64,000 nucleotides of DNA from Tanypteryx hageni (taxonomy: Eukaryota; Arthropoda; Insecta; Odonata; Petaluridae), in the NCBI GenBank assembly GCA_028673005.1, contig CM054112.1, positions 190,189,144 through 190,253,143 of the forward strand, given 5' to 3'. The position numbers and the translations under genes were made by a program. Shown here piece by piece: positions 1 to 12,309 of the stretch. Under the pieces are notes generated by a model that worked only from the letters and a program-made list of their open reading frames with translations, was not told the DNA's origin and did no database searches. Positions within the stretch are counted from its first letter, which is position 1, and the number at the start of each line of letters is the position of its first letter.

Positions 1-586
1 GGTGTCTTTTGGAGGAAGCCATTGAAGATAAACTGTGAATTAGAAGTGTGAATAGAATCAAGAACGTCTGTTTCCATGCATCCACGTTCACAGTGAATTG
101 AGACTGAAAAATCACAAAAAACCATACATTGCTTTCCTGATAATCATTATAGTTATTTATGTTCTGCTTACTAATCGCTAATTTTTACCCAGCCTGAAAA
201 ATATTATCTCATAAACTTAAAAAGCATATAAAGGTAAATTCATTAGACATTTTATTGAATTGTGTAAAATAAAAATCGAAAATCCAAGTTGTATAGACAA
301 CATCCTGCATTTTTATATGAATATCTTAATTTAATTATTTTTTTTTATTTTGTAAAATAATAAAGAAAAACCGCCATGGAATGAAACTTTGAATCTTTTT
401 AACGTTACTATGTGTATTATGTACTTGTCTTGTTACGACTGTTTCTTTTTGAAATGGTAATACATGTATGTAATACTTACCGAGCTCGCTTTTTTATCGA
501 AATAGGTCAACCAGATAACCATCGTTTCCCACTTTGTAATATGTTGTGTATTCGTTTTTCACGCCTGATTGCGTTTTTTTATCCAT
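1..586. other. AT-rich intergenic DNA, no gene seen
   Basis: No open frame with a recognisable protein, no repeat structure and no RNA gene is visible here. The DNA is strongly AT-rich with long T and A runs. Confidence 0.6.
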
Positions 587-843
587 TATATAAAAAGTTG
601 AGACGTTAGACTATTCGGCGACACCGCTCTCGTCATTCTAACGACCGTTCGTCCGTCCAATAGCCTTGCTCCGACTCAAGTCTTCCCAACCCTCCTCCTC
701 CCCCCTCCATTCTCATACTTTGCAGTCTATCGCGTCCTTTGCTTCGATCCCGTAACTAACGAATCTTTCAGAACTTGAGTTTACCAAGCGAGAGTGAAAG
801 GTGTGGCACGTGAAACGCCTCTTTGTTCTTCGCGTCGTAAAAG
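587..843 (+). promoter_or_regulatory. Candidate promoter with non-coding first exon
   Basis: A TATA-like box (TATATAAAAAG, 587-597) is followed by about 230 bp that are clearly richer in G+C and CpG than the surroundings, with a pyrimidine-rich stretch and an E-box CACGTG near 807. This block ends in a good splice donor (AAG|GTATTT, donor GT at 844-845). The layout fits a promoter, a transcription start about 25-30 bp after the TATA box, and a 5' UTR exon ending at 843. No coding exon that it would splice to was found before the palindrome at 8,686. It could belong to a gene that I cannot see or be chance. This is inference from composition and motifs only. Confidence 0.3.
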
Positions 844-1760
844 GTATTTAAGTATTTTTTGTGTTTACTTTTACGCATGGCGTATATTTCAACTTATGTG
901 TCAGTTATGATTTTAAATTTGGAATATTTTTGAAAGTGCAATAATTACGGTTTTTAAAATATGAATTGGTTTTTCTTTAACGATGATGCAATTGAATCGG
1001 TGACTTTCATAATTTCGACCCGTTACACATTGCTCGAAATAGTTACTTAATCGATAATTGCAACAAGTTTTTTATGTGATTTATAGAAAATAGTCCATTT
1101 ATCTATTTATATTCTGAAAGCTTCCTTCATCTTTCGTGTCGTAGAAATACCTATGACTTAAATTCACCAATGCCGTGCTTCTCGCCTCGTGGAGTGGGAA
1201 TGGTTTCTAGGAATGTGGAAGTCAAGTAAATAAATAAGTTTTAAAATGTTGGCTAACATTTTAACTTCCCTTTAGGATTATGAACCAACGAAGAAACATT
1301 TTAACAACCTGGAAGTTAACTAAAACTATTGAAAGGTGTACCAGTGGCAATTCTCTCTCTCTCTCTTCATTGGCTTGGTAAGTAGTTTTACCACAAATAT
1401 AGGCCGTCTCTCGTGATAACACCCACGTTCCCGGCCGGTCAGAAAGTGCTCAATTACAATGGGGGTTGTTAATTATATTTACATCATTTTAATACCTTGC
1501 GGTTTTAAACGAATCGACTTATTAGAGAGGATCCTAAGGAATATTCGTCGAGATCCTCCGCGAAAGGGAATACATATTGTGCTACGGTCCCAGACACAGG
1601 TTGCCCCCCGGGCAAGATGGTCCTCTTCTAATCGTCACTACCATCAAAAGTGTTTCGTGCGAGGATTATTCCGGGCTCGATCAGACGTGAAATTTTCGCT
1701 TTGCTACCACTGTAACTTTCACAACAGTCGCGCACTTGACCAGAAGAAAACCATTTCGGA
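844..1760. other. Unassigned DNA after the candidate first exon
   Basis: Mixed-composition DNA with a short CT microsatellite near 1353-1366. A 101-codon frame at 1459-1764 resembles no protein family I know and runs into the Harbinger-like element that follows, so it is not called as a gene. Confidence 0.4.
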
Positions 1761-1971
1761 TTAGGCTACGGCCATACTGGCGTTTTGGACGCGGCGGGCA
1801 AGCCGTCTGTCGCGGCACAAATTTTGTGGCGCCATACTGGGCGCGACTTTGTTGCCGCGACAAGATCTGAACTTATCCATCCACAGAGCTTATTTCTTTT
1901 CAGTCAGTACAGTGATGGATTCGGTCGATGATTTATGCCGTGCCCTCGCGGTACTTGAAGAAGAAAACTAA
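1761..1971 (+). mobile_element. PIF/Harbinger-like transposon, 5' end only
   Basis: A TTA trinucleotide, which could be a target duplication, precedes a GC-rich stretch beginning GGCTACGGCCATACTGGCG. That stretch carries a second copy of GCCATACTGG near 1830, as in the long GC-rich ends of Harbinger-type elements. About 150 bp further in, a short frame (ATG at 1915, stop ending at 1971, 18 residues) begins MDSVDDLC and runs into acidic residues. That resembles the start of Harbinger ORFs, but it stops early. No matching 3' end was found. The family call rests on the look of the end sequence and is tentative. Confidence 0.35.
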
Positions 1972-3488
1972 GAGAAGAAAGTATTCAGTACACCCGCTTA
2001 ATATGCAACGCTCCCGATAATGTTGACATTAACCGAAATGAGCGGATAAAAACCGAATTTATAAGAGTAAAATATATTTTTTTTCTGTCATTATCCGGAT
2101 AATGTTGTAGCTAACCAAAACGGTTCTGCAAATGTTAAATGGATTTAATCTATTGTTGCATTATCTATGGGACTATGGCTTATTAAATCAATTGAAAATG
2201 AATTAATAATGAGAGGAGATTACGGGGAAATAATATAAAGAAAGGAATCTACTCCTATGCCGTAATTTAATAAATAGATTGTCGCAAAAAGGTAGAGAGA
2301 GAGGAAAAAATAAAAGGAAGGTAAAAGGAAATAAATTAATGCTCATAGTTTTTAGGAAACCAAGGAGTACACTTCCGACACATACGTTGTTTAGTCATAA
2401 GCAATAGGTACACAAGTTTAAACGAAATACTTTGAAATACGCCTTCAAAATTGTTTCCGTCAAACCAGAGTAGGCATATCCCATTTCCAGCTCTGATTTT
2501 AATACGACAATTGCTCTAGAATCTATATTATTTCTTAACACGATAAAGTGTTTTCACTATAGAATTACTGAGCTCGTCGTATGGCTGAAAAAATTCAAGA
2601 ATAAGCAATTAAAATTCAAACAACTGAAAAAAAGGTATGTACTTATATCAGGCAAGACCGGGACATGGCATTTGTACGCCATAGGCAAAAATTGAAATTT
2701 GCGTTCCCTCTCTCTGAAGTACGTCATTTTACCTCTCAATATAGCAGCAACAAAAGATCTATATACTCACAGGAAATACTGTTAGAACCCAAGATCTCCA
2801 AATATTATTATGCGTTATTTCCCAAGGACAATTAAATTTTGTTTTGTAATTGTTTTAACAATGAAAATATCTAAATATATTTTTATTTTTACAACTTAAT
2901 ATTTAATCATTCTGTATAATACGAGTTTTCAATAATCCAAGTTGGGTCTGGTCCCGTTTACCTATACTGCCTCTCCACATCTGAGGTTCCCAATCCGCGA
3001 CCCCCGAAAGCACTCTATGCGGTCCGCGAAGCTATGATGAAGAGGCGATCGGTAAAATTTTATATAGACAATTTAATATTTTTCAGTATAATTATCTTCT
3101 CAAAACCTTTCCTCGTGGTGCTTTAACACTAGTAATTTATTTAGACTTGATTTTCGCTAGTATGAGGCCACTGAATCCCATGATAACTTCTAATGTAAAC
3201 ACTCACCGGCTCGCCGAATCTCTTGAGACTTCCAATGCGACCCTCGGAAGCATTCACAACTTCGAATGCGGCCCGCCATGCAAAAATGTTGAGCTCCACT
3301 GCTCTACATTAAAGAAAACCCCTACCCTCTCAATGGTGAGAATTCCTAATTAATAATAGATGGAATTTCTGAGTCATATGATCCTTATGCTACATGTATC
3401 TCTTTGAGGACATCCGTTGGGGCTGGTTGATACTAGCCCGGTCCTAACCTAAGAAAACATTTCCGTTCTGAAACAGGAAAATTAGTCT
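1972..3488. other. Intergenic DNA with a possible hAT end remnant
   Basis: Mostly AT-rich DNA without a recognisable gene. Around 2975-3030 the sequence GAGGTTCCCAATCCGCGAC followed by CCCCGAAAG and a GGTCCGCG block resembles the eroded end of a hAT element of the type seen intact at 42796-43114. No partner end or target duplication is visible. Confidence 0.35.
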
Positions 3489-3559
3489 GCTACGGTAGTT
3501 CAATGGTAGAATATCCGCCCAGCAAGTGGAAGACTCGCGTTCGATTCTCGGTCATAGCA
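3489..3559 (+). pseudogene. tRNA-Gly-like sequence (degenerate tRNA gene or SINE head)
   Basis: This 71-nt segment folds as a tRNA. The acceptor stem GCTACGG pairs with TCATAGC with one mismatch and one wobble. The D-arm and A-box region reads TAGTTCAATGGTAGAA as in tRNA-Gly, and the T-arm and B-box region reads GTTCGATTC. A T-rich Pol III stop (ATTTTTTT) follows at once. The anticodon stem pairs TCCGC with GTGGA, but the loop is CCAGCAA. Position 33 is therefore C instead of the near-invariant U, and the apparent anticodon is AGC (alanine) on a glycine-type body. The T-stem has a mismatch. It is best read as a pseudogene or a tRNA-derived SINE promoter. Confidence 0.55.
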
Positions 3560-4424
3560 GATTTTTTTCTGTTTCCAAATTCTCCAACATTCCAGCTTAT
3601 GGTTGTGATCCATTAATTCCATCTAACCATACGTATACGTTTATGATGATACTTCGACGATCAGATTATGACTTTAAAGTACACATACCGAATGAAGGCT
3701 AATTTTTCTTTGATAATAATGGCAATAAATCGTGTAAAGCCGTGAAACTAAACCAGAAGTAGGAAATGCTGCGATGATTTTCGGAAATGATTGCACCCAA
3801 ATTTGACCATACGGACAGCGCAATAATATCATTTCCAGTAGTCTTCCCTTCCCTTGGCGTCGTTTTAAAAAATATAAACACGGATTTTCCATTCAAGTTC
3901 ACATATTATTCCTTTTGTAAATAACGAGTTGAAATGGGAAGCCATGATCGATCATCTCTCGCCCATTTTTCAAGCTAGGTATTCAAACTACTCTCGAATA
4001 TATTTTCCGGCTTTTCGTTGGGTGCTAATCGATTGCGCCTGATGGTTATCTCCATTTGGTTAATCACTCGATGTTTTTTATCCTGCGCATTTTATTAATT
4101 GAGGCGATCAGGCCACGATACTCACCACATGACACAAGATTTTCATTTCCCCTACTATTGGTTACTATTCGACTTCATGCTCCAGAACAGCTGGGAAGCT
4201 AAGATTTTCCGGATAGTTTTGGCTGTTGACAAACAACCCTATTCATTTTGGGATCAGTCCGTCCGTTTTTTTGATTTTTAGAAGGAGTAAAACACCCTTA
4301 TGAACTATCAACTTATACGGGTCCGTTATTATGATAAAGTTTCGTTTTGTTTAGTTTGCTACAACAAATAAAAGCGAAGCGTAAATACGTTCAATTTACT
4401 TTCTAAGCGGGATATAAAGACAAT
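3560..4424. other. Intergenic DNA, no gene seen
   Basis: No recognisable coding, RNA or transposon structure. The open frames present are short and have no family resemblance. Confidence 0.5.
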
Positions 4425-5382
4425 GGGTCGAGTGAATAAAAATTAAGCAAATGCTTAAAGCAAACAGTAAAAGCAAAAGCATTTGCTAAATGCATAAGCA
4501 AATGCTAAAAGCATTTGAGTGAATAAAAATTTGCTTTTGCTTATAAGCATTTGCTACTCGGTTTTAAGCAAATGCTTAAATTTTACGCGTGAAAGCTCTT
4601 TGCAACTCTTCCCTCACTTGTTTTTGTTTACATTTAAACTTTTATATAGTTGAATTTTAAACTAAAAACAAATATATTGGGTAGTATTCTTTAAAAAGTT
4701 AATTAATAATTTTTTAACTATTTCTTTTATGACTGAATTCGATAATATCACAAATCATGGGTGCATTTTTATTCAATTAGCTATAGTAATTTTATCCAGT
4801 CATTTGCTTTTATAGTGATTTTGGACGCCACAAATTTTACTGTCTTACATACAGTTGTACGTGGTGATATTCTCCGACTCTTATTTGAAATCCGGCATCA
4901 CTTAAGTACCTTAAAAATATTTCTATCTTCTGTTTGGAAGACAGTGCTCCGTCACGTCTCTCTTGATACTCTCCGAGTAACAGATTTGAAATATACTTAA
5001 TATTTTCTTAAGAGAAACGATATAAATTTTTATTACCGTTGTTTGTTGAAATCTTTCTCGTATTTTTTAACCTTTTGTGTCACCATAAACTGCCATATTT
5101 ATATTTAGGATCAATTATCATGAAAATAGAGTACTTAGAAATATATTAGCAAGCCCTTTACTTCACTTTAAAAAGTTTAAGCATATGCTTAAAGCAAATG
5201 CTCGGTTTTATTCACACAATTATAAGCAAATGCTTAAGAAAAATCCTAAAAATAAGCAACTGCTTATTCTTTCTAGCAAAAGCAAATGCTATTTTTTTAT
5301 TCACCCCAAATCAAGCATTTGCTTAAAAAGTGATAGAAATATTAAGCATAAGCGTTTGCTTATTTTTTATTCACTCGACCCC
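4425..5382. mobile_element. Non-autonomous DNA transposon with AAGCAAATGCTT subterminal motif arrays
   Basis: The left end reads GGGTCGAGTGAATAAAAA. The right end is its inverse (TTTTTATTCACTCGACCCC), so the element spans about 958 bp with inverted ends. Just inside both ends (about 4443-4590 and 5175-5365) the palindromic motif AAGCAAATGCTT and variants such as AAGCATTTGCTT recur many times in both orientations. The end motif GAGTGAATAAAAATT also reappears internally near 4517. Such arrays are known as transposase-binding sites in hAT and related elements. The middle (about 4600-5170) is AT-rich with no transposase. No clear target duplication is visible, so the superfamily is not assigned. 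Confidence 0.7.
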
Positions 5383-6700
5383 ATATCACAAATGATTAAC
5401 TTTGGTGAGGTATGTTTTAAATAACAAGGAGGGAGAGGAGGTCGAAGATTCCGAAAATTTAAGTGAACGTTCTAAAAAAGCGCTTTTAAATCTGCTTTTG
5501 CAGTTTTTTTAAACTTGTTTATGGAAAAAATTATACAATTTAAAGTTTGAAAAAGTTCTTAAGTTTAAATATAAAATACTGTATCTGAAAAAGATAATTG
5601 ATTATTTGTGGCAAACTTATTGCAAAACGAGGATCCAAACAATATCAGTATCAATAATTTTATTTCCCAATTCCGCGATTTATAATGATCGATTTACAAA
5701 GATTAATCTTCGTTATGGAAATGAAGGTGAAAAATCTGACATTTTCCATCATCATGATTATGATCAAAATTAAATTCTCAAATTTTAGTATAAACCATAT
5801 TCAGAATATGATACTTCGTTGACCTGTACATTATGCATAACCTATTATTCTATTTATTAAAAATTTATGATATTTTATATAATGTTCGTTCGTTTGTAAT
5901 CCTTAAATGTACCATATCCGAGAAGTGTTTGCACTAATAATTACGCAACTTTCATCAGACATTTTTTAATCTCATCGGTTTGACCGAAACAAACGAAATA
6001 GTTCGCTGCTAAGCATCAAATTTACTTTCAAACGCTTGATTTATACCCTCATCCAACAAGTCAAACGCTGTTCGTAATGATAATGATTTTTGGCTAATGC
6101 TTCCGGTTTTATTTCACTCATACAGTGACGATTCATGATGAAAATATAGTCATATTATTCATTGCGCTTCTTAGCATTTTTCGAGCATTTTTCATGCACG
6201 TCCATGTTTTCATTCGTCCGAGCGTCCGCTGGAATTCATTATAAGCGATGATTTTGGGCGCGAGGACGAATAGCGAGGAGCAAGTTTTGGCTGAAGAAAT
6301 TCATCACGTTGTCACCGAACCGGATTTTCTGCATGGAATTGCCTCCATCATTTTTCGTAAATAGGCAGTTACGCCAATGGCGGGTGAAATATTCTAATCA
6401 TCCGATCGCAGTTCTGAGCTGGAAAAATCTGCATGGGTGCATAATTAAAATTGAAACAATGTCTATAAATGGTTATCGTTGTCGAAATAAGCGTAAAATT
6501 ATAAAATAATGATGATATACTACATAGGGAATCGGAAACGAAGCGGAAAATTAATATCTTTGTTATCGGGGTTCCCACATGTTCACCCATTGGTGATCGG
6601 AACATTTATCAGAACATAACGGTTTTCTTGATAGTGAAAGTGAAGTATTTTTCTCTATTTTTATATGCTGTGACTATTTTTCGGAATATATCATCTATAC
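5383..6700. other. Intergenic DNA, no gene seen
   Basis: AT-rich DNA. A short inverted pair (ATTCGTCCGAGCG near 6211 and GCGAGGACGAAT near 6259) flanks a compact GC-richer stretch, too small to classify. No protein resemblance was found. Confidence 0.45.
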
Positions 6701-6830
6701 CAGGCCTGGGCAACCCATGGCCCGTAAATCACGTGTCTTTTCATAATTTTTGTAGTTCTCGTATTCTTTCTATTTGGCCATATAATGTGGCTCTTTTGAT
6801 TGAAATTTTTTAAAAATCCAAAATCATATT
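6701..6830. mobile_element. hAT (Charlie-like) transposon fragment
   Basis: The segment begins CAGGCCTGGGCAACCCATGG followed by CCCG, the typical end of Charlie-type hAT elements (CAGG.GTGGGCAA...GGCCCG). About 80 bp on comes a TGTGGCTC...TTTTTTAAAAATCCAAAAT stretch like their interior. No opposite end is visible, so this is a truncated relic. Confidence 0.45.
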
Positions 6831-8685
6831 TAAAAAGCAAGCAAAATGGAGAACAATAACAGCAAGTACATGGAGTAAATGAAGATTCAAAGGATGGAAA
6901 AACGGCAGAACGATTAAATACATTGTATTACCGTAACTAAAATCACCTTCCATAGCTTCCAACTGTCCTTACTCTCTTAAACATTAGCAAAATCCATTCC
7001 ACTTTGATTACCTGCTTTACAACGATTAGGAAAAATTTCTCTATACGATTAACTTTTCGAAATTTTTACAAGCCCATTTTACATTGATGCGAGTTCCGTT
7101 TCTGAAGAATAGCAATTATAATTAACAGATTTCCAATGCAATAATGAGTTTCAGAACATATTTTTAGTAATGGAAGATAAAATTTATTTTTATAACAAAT
7201 TCATAACAGCTGAAAAATACCCAGTTTCAAGAAATATTTTAGTCTTTTCGGAAGTACATACATATGTATGCAAAGTTTTATTTTCAATGTAAAAATTTGC
7301 AAAAAATACAACCAAAGCTCTGATAAATGATACAAATTTGGAAACTCAGAATGGCGACATCCAAAATCGATGCCAGCCTGGATTATCTCAGCAGAAATAT
7401 GGAAAACCAAATTTCTTCCCAGATATGGCCCCACATCTGCTACATGAACCAAATCGGTATTATAAATATTAATATACTTCAAAATATCGAACTAATGAAA
7501 ACAAATAAAGGCTATATTCAAATTTGGGATCTGTGGCAATGATTAAAAAAGGAAAACTTTTTAAAGATAATTTAATACTTTGCTCCAAACCGGGACAATT
7601 AGGCGTCCCGAAACCTCTCTTCGGGACTTCAAGACAGAAGTGTAAAAACCAGGACGTCTGGAAACCCTAAATGTAACACATCTATTATTTGAATGTAGGA
7701 AAAAAGTCACAGAAATAAAAGCACAATTTAAAGCTAACAAAGAAAGGTCTGTTTTTTCAAATAAAATAGAGATATACGCTATTATAATGGCACACTATAT
7801 CTTCTTTAGAAAGCATTAAAAACGGCACTAAAACCCTAAAATCAATCAAAATCTATTTGGGACATACCTCACCGCATTTAAGCAGTTATGATATTATTTT
7901 TACCCCTTTTCGAAAGTAGATTAAATATTTTAACGCTTTGCTTTTATTTCAGTCGCAACATAAAAGGAAAATTTGCTACAAATAGGATATAATCTCATTT
8001 TCTCTTAATCTCTGTTACTGTCTATAGAGGTAAGTGGGAGAATGAGAAAACCGCTTATAATTCAAAAACTTTTCAGTCTTTTATTATCAAACCTTCCTGA
8101 ATTACTTCGCAGCGGAACTTCTATATTTTAAGCTGTTTGCCGTCTATATTGAATTCATGGGTTCGATTCCAGGATCGTAAATTTTCTTCATTTGATTAGC
8201 ACGGGAATGAGCGTAGCACATTACTCAATCGCATATTAAAATTTCTTAGAATTATCGTAGGAGTTCGACGCTTGAAACAGCGAACGTCTAAAAGAACGAA
8301 ACGCTGTTTTCCTGTCATCGATTTTCGAATACGCGTGGAATCGACCAACAAATTAGTTTTTGTTTCGAAAATTTTACGTTTTCTTCCATGAAAATCTTTC
8401 ATAGTCATAGTGAATTGCATTGCTGCCGGTTCCGTGCAATTCCGTACGATTCACTTGGATGAAACTTCGCATCGCATATACCGCCATATTCACAAAATTT
8501 CGACGCTGTTTTGAAGTATAAACAATACCTTGGTTATGATGAATAATACGAAGGTAACGAAAATAAACAAATATTCAGTTTTTCTTTGATATTGCGTTAA
8601 TGAAGTCAGATATTGAGATTAGAATTTCTGTGTCCTTTTAAGTCTGTGGAAAATTTCTGTGAAAGCAGAGTAGGTTTTTAATCTT
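6831..8685. other. Intergenic DNA, no gene seen
   Basis: AT-rich DNA up to the edge of the palindrome. A hAT-like pair of blocks (ACCGGGACAATTAGGCGTCC near 7591 and CAGGACGTCTGG near 7650) may be a decayed element. A GGTTCGATTCCAGG string near 8160 resembles a Pol III B-box, but no tRNA fold is evident. Nothing else is supported. Confidence 0.4.
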
Positions 8686-9657
8686 TGAACAATAATTATT
8701 CATTAATATTCTGTTGTCACACAACATTTCTAATCCGAAACTATTGTTAAATTCTGAAACATTCCATTATGTATATTTTAAATTTTATCACTTTTTGGTG
8801 CACATACAAGTAGATTTTATTAATTTTTACTTTATCCATACGTAGTATAAGGAAAAGTATTGTTTTCATGAAAAAAATCGATTTCGAGATTTCAACGGAA
8901 ATACATGTTTTGAAGTCCCCCTGAACACGTTTTGACCATTTTCTCGACGATGTCTGTGTGTGTATGTGATAGCTATTAATCAGGTCAACACGAAATTTTA
9001 TATTTAACATTTTTATAAAAGTCACAAGAACTGATTAGTTTTTAGTAAAAATCGGTTAACCGAAAGTGGGTGTTTACTCTTCACCACTCCGTTATTTTAA
9101 AATATTTGCTTCAATATTTGATAAATGTAAAAATGTACTGGAATAAAAGTTGTAGGAAATTTAATTGTCTACAACCTTTGTTCGAAACATTTTTCCTAAT
9201 AATACACTGTTTAAGAGATATCTTAAAACTAAATTATTTAGCTGCCACCACCATGCCACTTACCGTCTATTGTTAACAATTGACGCTTAGTTACATCTTA
9301 GTAACGCTCCTTTTTATTTTCTGAATTGACGGAGCTTTGTGGGTATATCCAATATCAGAAGGCTATGGTTTGAGTTTATTTCTCTTCTTTGTAAAGTCTA
9401 AAATTTTCTCGGTCTCTTAAAATATTTATTATTATGTAACCTATTTGGAATTTTTAGAAATAATACAGGTATGGAGAAAGTCATGTGGTGGCAACATCAG
9501 ATTTTTTATTTAAATTTTATTTTCACTCAATACGTAATTCATAGAAACCCGTCATCTTTGACGGGAAATTTCGTTAGTAGTTAGTATGGAAGGGGTTTTT
9601 ATAATCCTGCAAATAGGCAAACGGGCTTTGGTTCATCTAACTTGAACGATGTAGAAG

Positions 9658-9982
9658 CAGTGGCGTAACAATAGGGTGGCAAAATGTCACGGGTCCTGGG
9701 GATCCTCGAATTTTTCCAAATATAGAAGAAATTAAGATTTTTTAGCGATTTATCTTTTTTATCCTTATTTCTGAATGACATGACAGTTAAACATTATTTT
9801 TTGACAGAGTAATTTAAAAAGCTTATAATTTTCGGCATATTCCTGTACATTGATTAATAAGTGCAACTTGATAGTCTTTACATTGGATTTCAGTTTTAAT
9901 TGAACATATGAATATGTTGGTTGAGGGGACAGGGGGAGACGGGCTACAAATAATATTTTGCCGCGGGTCCTTCTGCTCCTAG
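9658..9982. mobile_element. hAT MITE with 8-bp target duplication (left arm)
   Basis: The element begins CAGTGGCGTAACAATAGGG and ends CTTCTGCTCCTAG. It is bounded on both sides by the 8-bp direct repeat TGTAGAAG (9650-9657 and 9983-9990), the mark of hAT insertion. It has no transposase. The mirrored copy in the right arm is at 18449-18773, so the insertion predates the palindrome. Confidence 0.7.
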
Positions 9983-11797
9983 TGTAGAAGCAGTTCACCG
10001 AACACGGAAGTGTGGCGGACGGAACTACAGACAAAATGATTACAAAATCGGATTAAAAAAGAAGAATAAGGTTAAATTTGTATTCACGTAAAAAAAACCC
10101 AATTTTGACTATGGTCATTTTCACAGGAAAAGAATCAAACTTTAATATACAAGCAAAATTGAAATAATGCCATACAATTACATGTGTATTCACGTAAAAA
10201 AGTCACAATTTTTGCTAGGGAAAAAATTCTAAGAATTGGGTAGGAAAAAAGCCGCAATTTTGCGAATAAATTATACACTGAAAAATAGAGGAGCCGGAAC
10301 GGACAGAGCGTGCATTTCGTGTTAACCGATATTTCGAGCTATCCAGTTTCGTGTTAAGTAATTTCCACTGTATATTGTTTAGTGATAGTGTCGTACTGGA
10401 AAATATGTAGGCCCCCAGCCAAAACAAATTTGAAGTCTTGGAGGAAATTTAAAGCCGTCACGAAAGAAATTTTGGTCCCCTTTGCCCATGGGCTCCCACA
10501 TCAAAGAAAAGGTCCCCAAGTGTGGAGAAGGGAGGGTGGCATTGGGTGAAGGGTGTAAAACAAATTAGTTGCAACATTCCGCTGCTGTGCAAAAGAGGGA
10601 GGTCCCTGTGATTGGCCACACTTAAATACAACCGTACTATATGGTAATCTGGTATTTGACGTCGAACAATCTCGACCAAGACTAATTCTACCCTTATTCC
10701 TCCCTTTCTATATAGCTCTCAAATGTTGACGCATAAGAAAATATATTCATCTCAAGAGTGAGAGACGTCACAGAGCCGATAAACATGCGTAATACAAAAA
10801 TAAACACACATAATGCACAATTAAAAACGCACAAACGTAATACACAATTGCAAACAAATCACAGAAAAAATAAAAACCACAAGAAGCACCGTTCAGGGCA
10901 AAGGCTTATTTCGGTCTGTCTATAGAGATGCGAGAAACGTTCGGCGTAAAAACGCTCATGGGATCAGTCGGCACATTTCCACGTAGGTAGCTTTCTTGCT
11001 CATCCTTTTCTATAATGGCTTATGCTGGTTCTTATCCTTCGGAGATAAGTGAGGCTGTTTGTAAGACCCACATTGTCTCACTGCCTTGCTCTAAAAAAAG
11101 TTCGTGGATAGAGAAAGCATGGCCAAGAGATTCTATGAGGTAAACAAAAGTGACGCGAAATCCTCAAAAATCTCGCCCACACTTTGAGAGATTTGGAAGG
11201 CTAAAAATTTTAAATGTCCTGTAGCAGCAAGAAAAATTAACCGAAATAATAAGGCAATATCTTTGCAAATAAGGCATTAAAAATTCAAAATTTTACATAA
11301 AAATAAACGCCAAACATGACTTTATTAGAATATATAAACAAAAAAGATACTGTAATATTTGATCAGGCAAAAGCAAAATTAAGCCAAACGTACAGGGCCT
11401 GTGCAGTGCACGCATGACGACGGTATGTGACGTTTATAGGGTCGGTGCCCTGCACGTATGACGACTTTGAGGGATTAAGAAACATATTTAGTGCTTTTGG
11501 AATAATTGCAAGGAAGGTTAGATTCTGTACTTACTAAGTAAAAGTTTTGGATTATACTTTTTCGGTCGTTGTGTTACTCAACAATAAAACTGAATATTAA
11601 AAATTTCCGTATCTGAATAATTAACCCTTTAATTCTATAACAATCTCATTTTTATCATTTTCACCAAATCAATGGTTCAAATTAGAAACCATACCTAAAG
11701 GAAGCGGAAGATTATTCTTAGATTCAAATTAGACCAACTCCATACGAATGGTTCTCACCAGATTATAGGAAAATATCGATCAAATAAATAAAAGACT

Positions 11798-12178
11798 GAA
11801 GAGCAAGGAGTGAGTCAGGCGAACGTCAGAGCAACAAAAGCTACAGACCAAAGGAATTTAAGACATGAAGAAGAAAGACTGATACAGGCAAGTGCAAGAA
11901 CAAAAGAAACTAATGACCAAAGGGATTTACGACTTCAAGAACAAAGAAAGTGAAATATATCACAGAAGGTACAACAAGAAAGCGGAGTTGTTTATTATCT
12001 TTCCTTGATAAAAAATACAGTCGCCAAATTAATCTATAAAGAATAAGATGGGAAGACAAGAAATATTGCATACCATTAAGCATTACAATAAAAATTAACT
12101 TGGTTTTATTCTCAAATCTTCCTCAATATTTTTTGTCTTGACTAAAAAACCCGAGCAACGCCGGGTACTTTCAGCTAG
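11798..12178 (+). mobile_element. Helitron 3' end with N-terminal ORF fragment (left arm)
   Basis: Two independent signs point to a Helitron. First, the frame 11798-11953 (stop TGA) encodes 51 residues with the repeated arrangement ARTKETNDQRDLRLQEQR, preceded by a similar copy ending NLRHEEER. This is the tandem A-R-x-x-E-T-x-x-Q-R repeat known from the N-terminal region of many animal Helitron Rep/helicase proteins. Second, 12150-12178 carries a short hairpin (ACCCGAGCAACGCCGGGTA) followed by TTTCAG and the terminal CTAG, next to a T, as in Helitron 3' ends. The helicase and Rep domains are missing, so it is a deleted, non-autonomous copy. The 5' TC end was not located. Confidence 0.7.
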
Positions 12179-12309
12179 TTTTTCAATAAAAGTGATTTCA
12201 ACGTATAACTTGAGCAATTTAGAATCGTAGGCTAAATGTGACGATAAGAATAAAAAACGTTATTTATTTTTCTTTAAAACGGTCCGATGATCGTTTTTTT
12301 CGAAAATGG

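Noticed and set aside
1459..1764. 101-codon frame
   Set aside because: No recognisable motifs; it overlaps the Harbinger-like end and has no supporting splice or promoter signal.
8160..8185. Possible tRNA near GGTTCGATTCCAGG
   Set aside because: A B-box-like string alone; no acceptor, D or anticodon stems could be paired around it.
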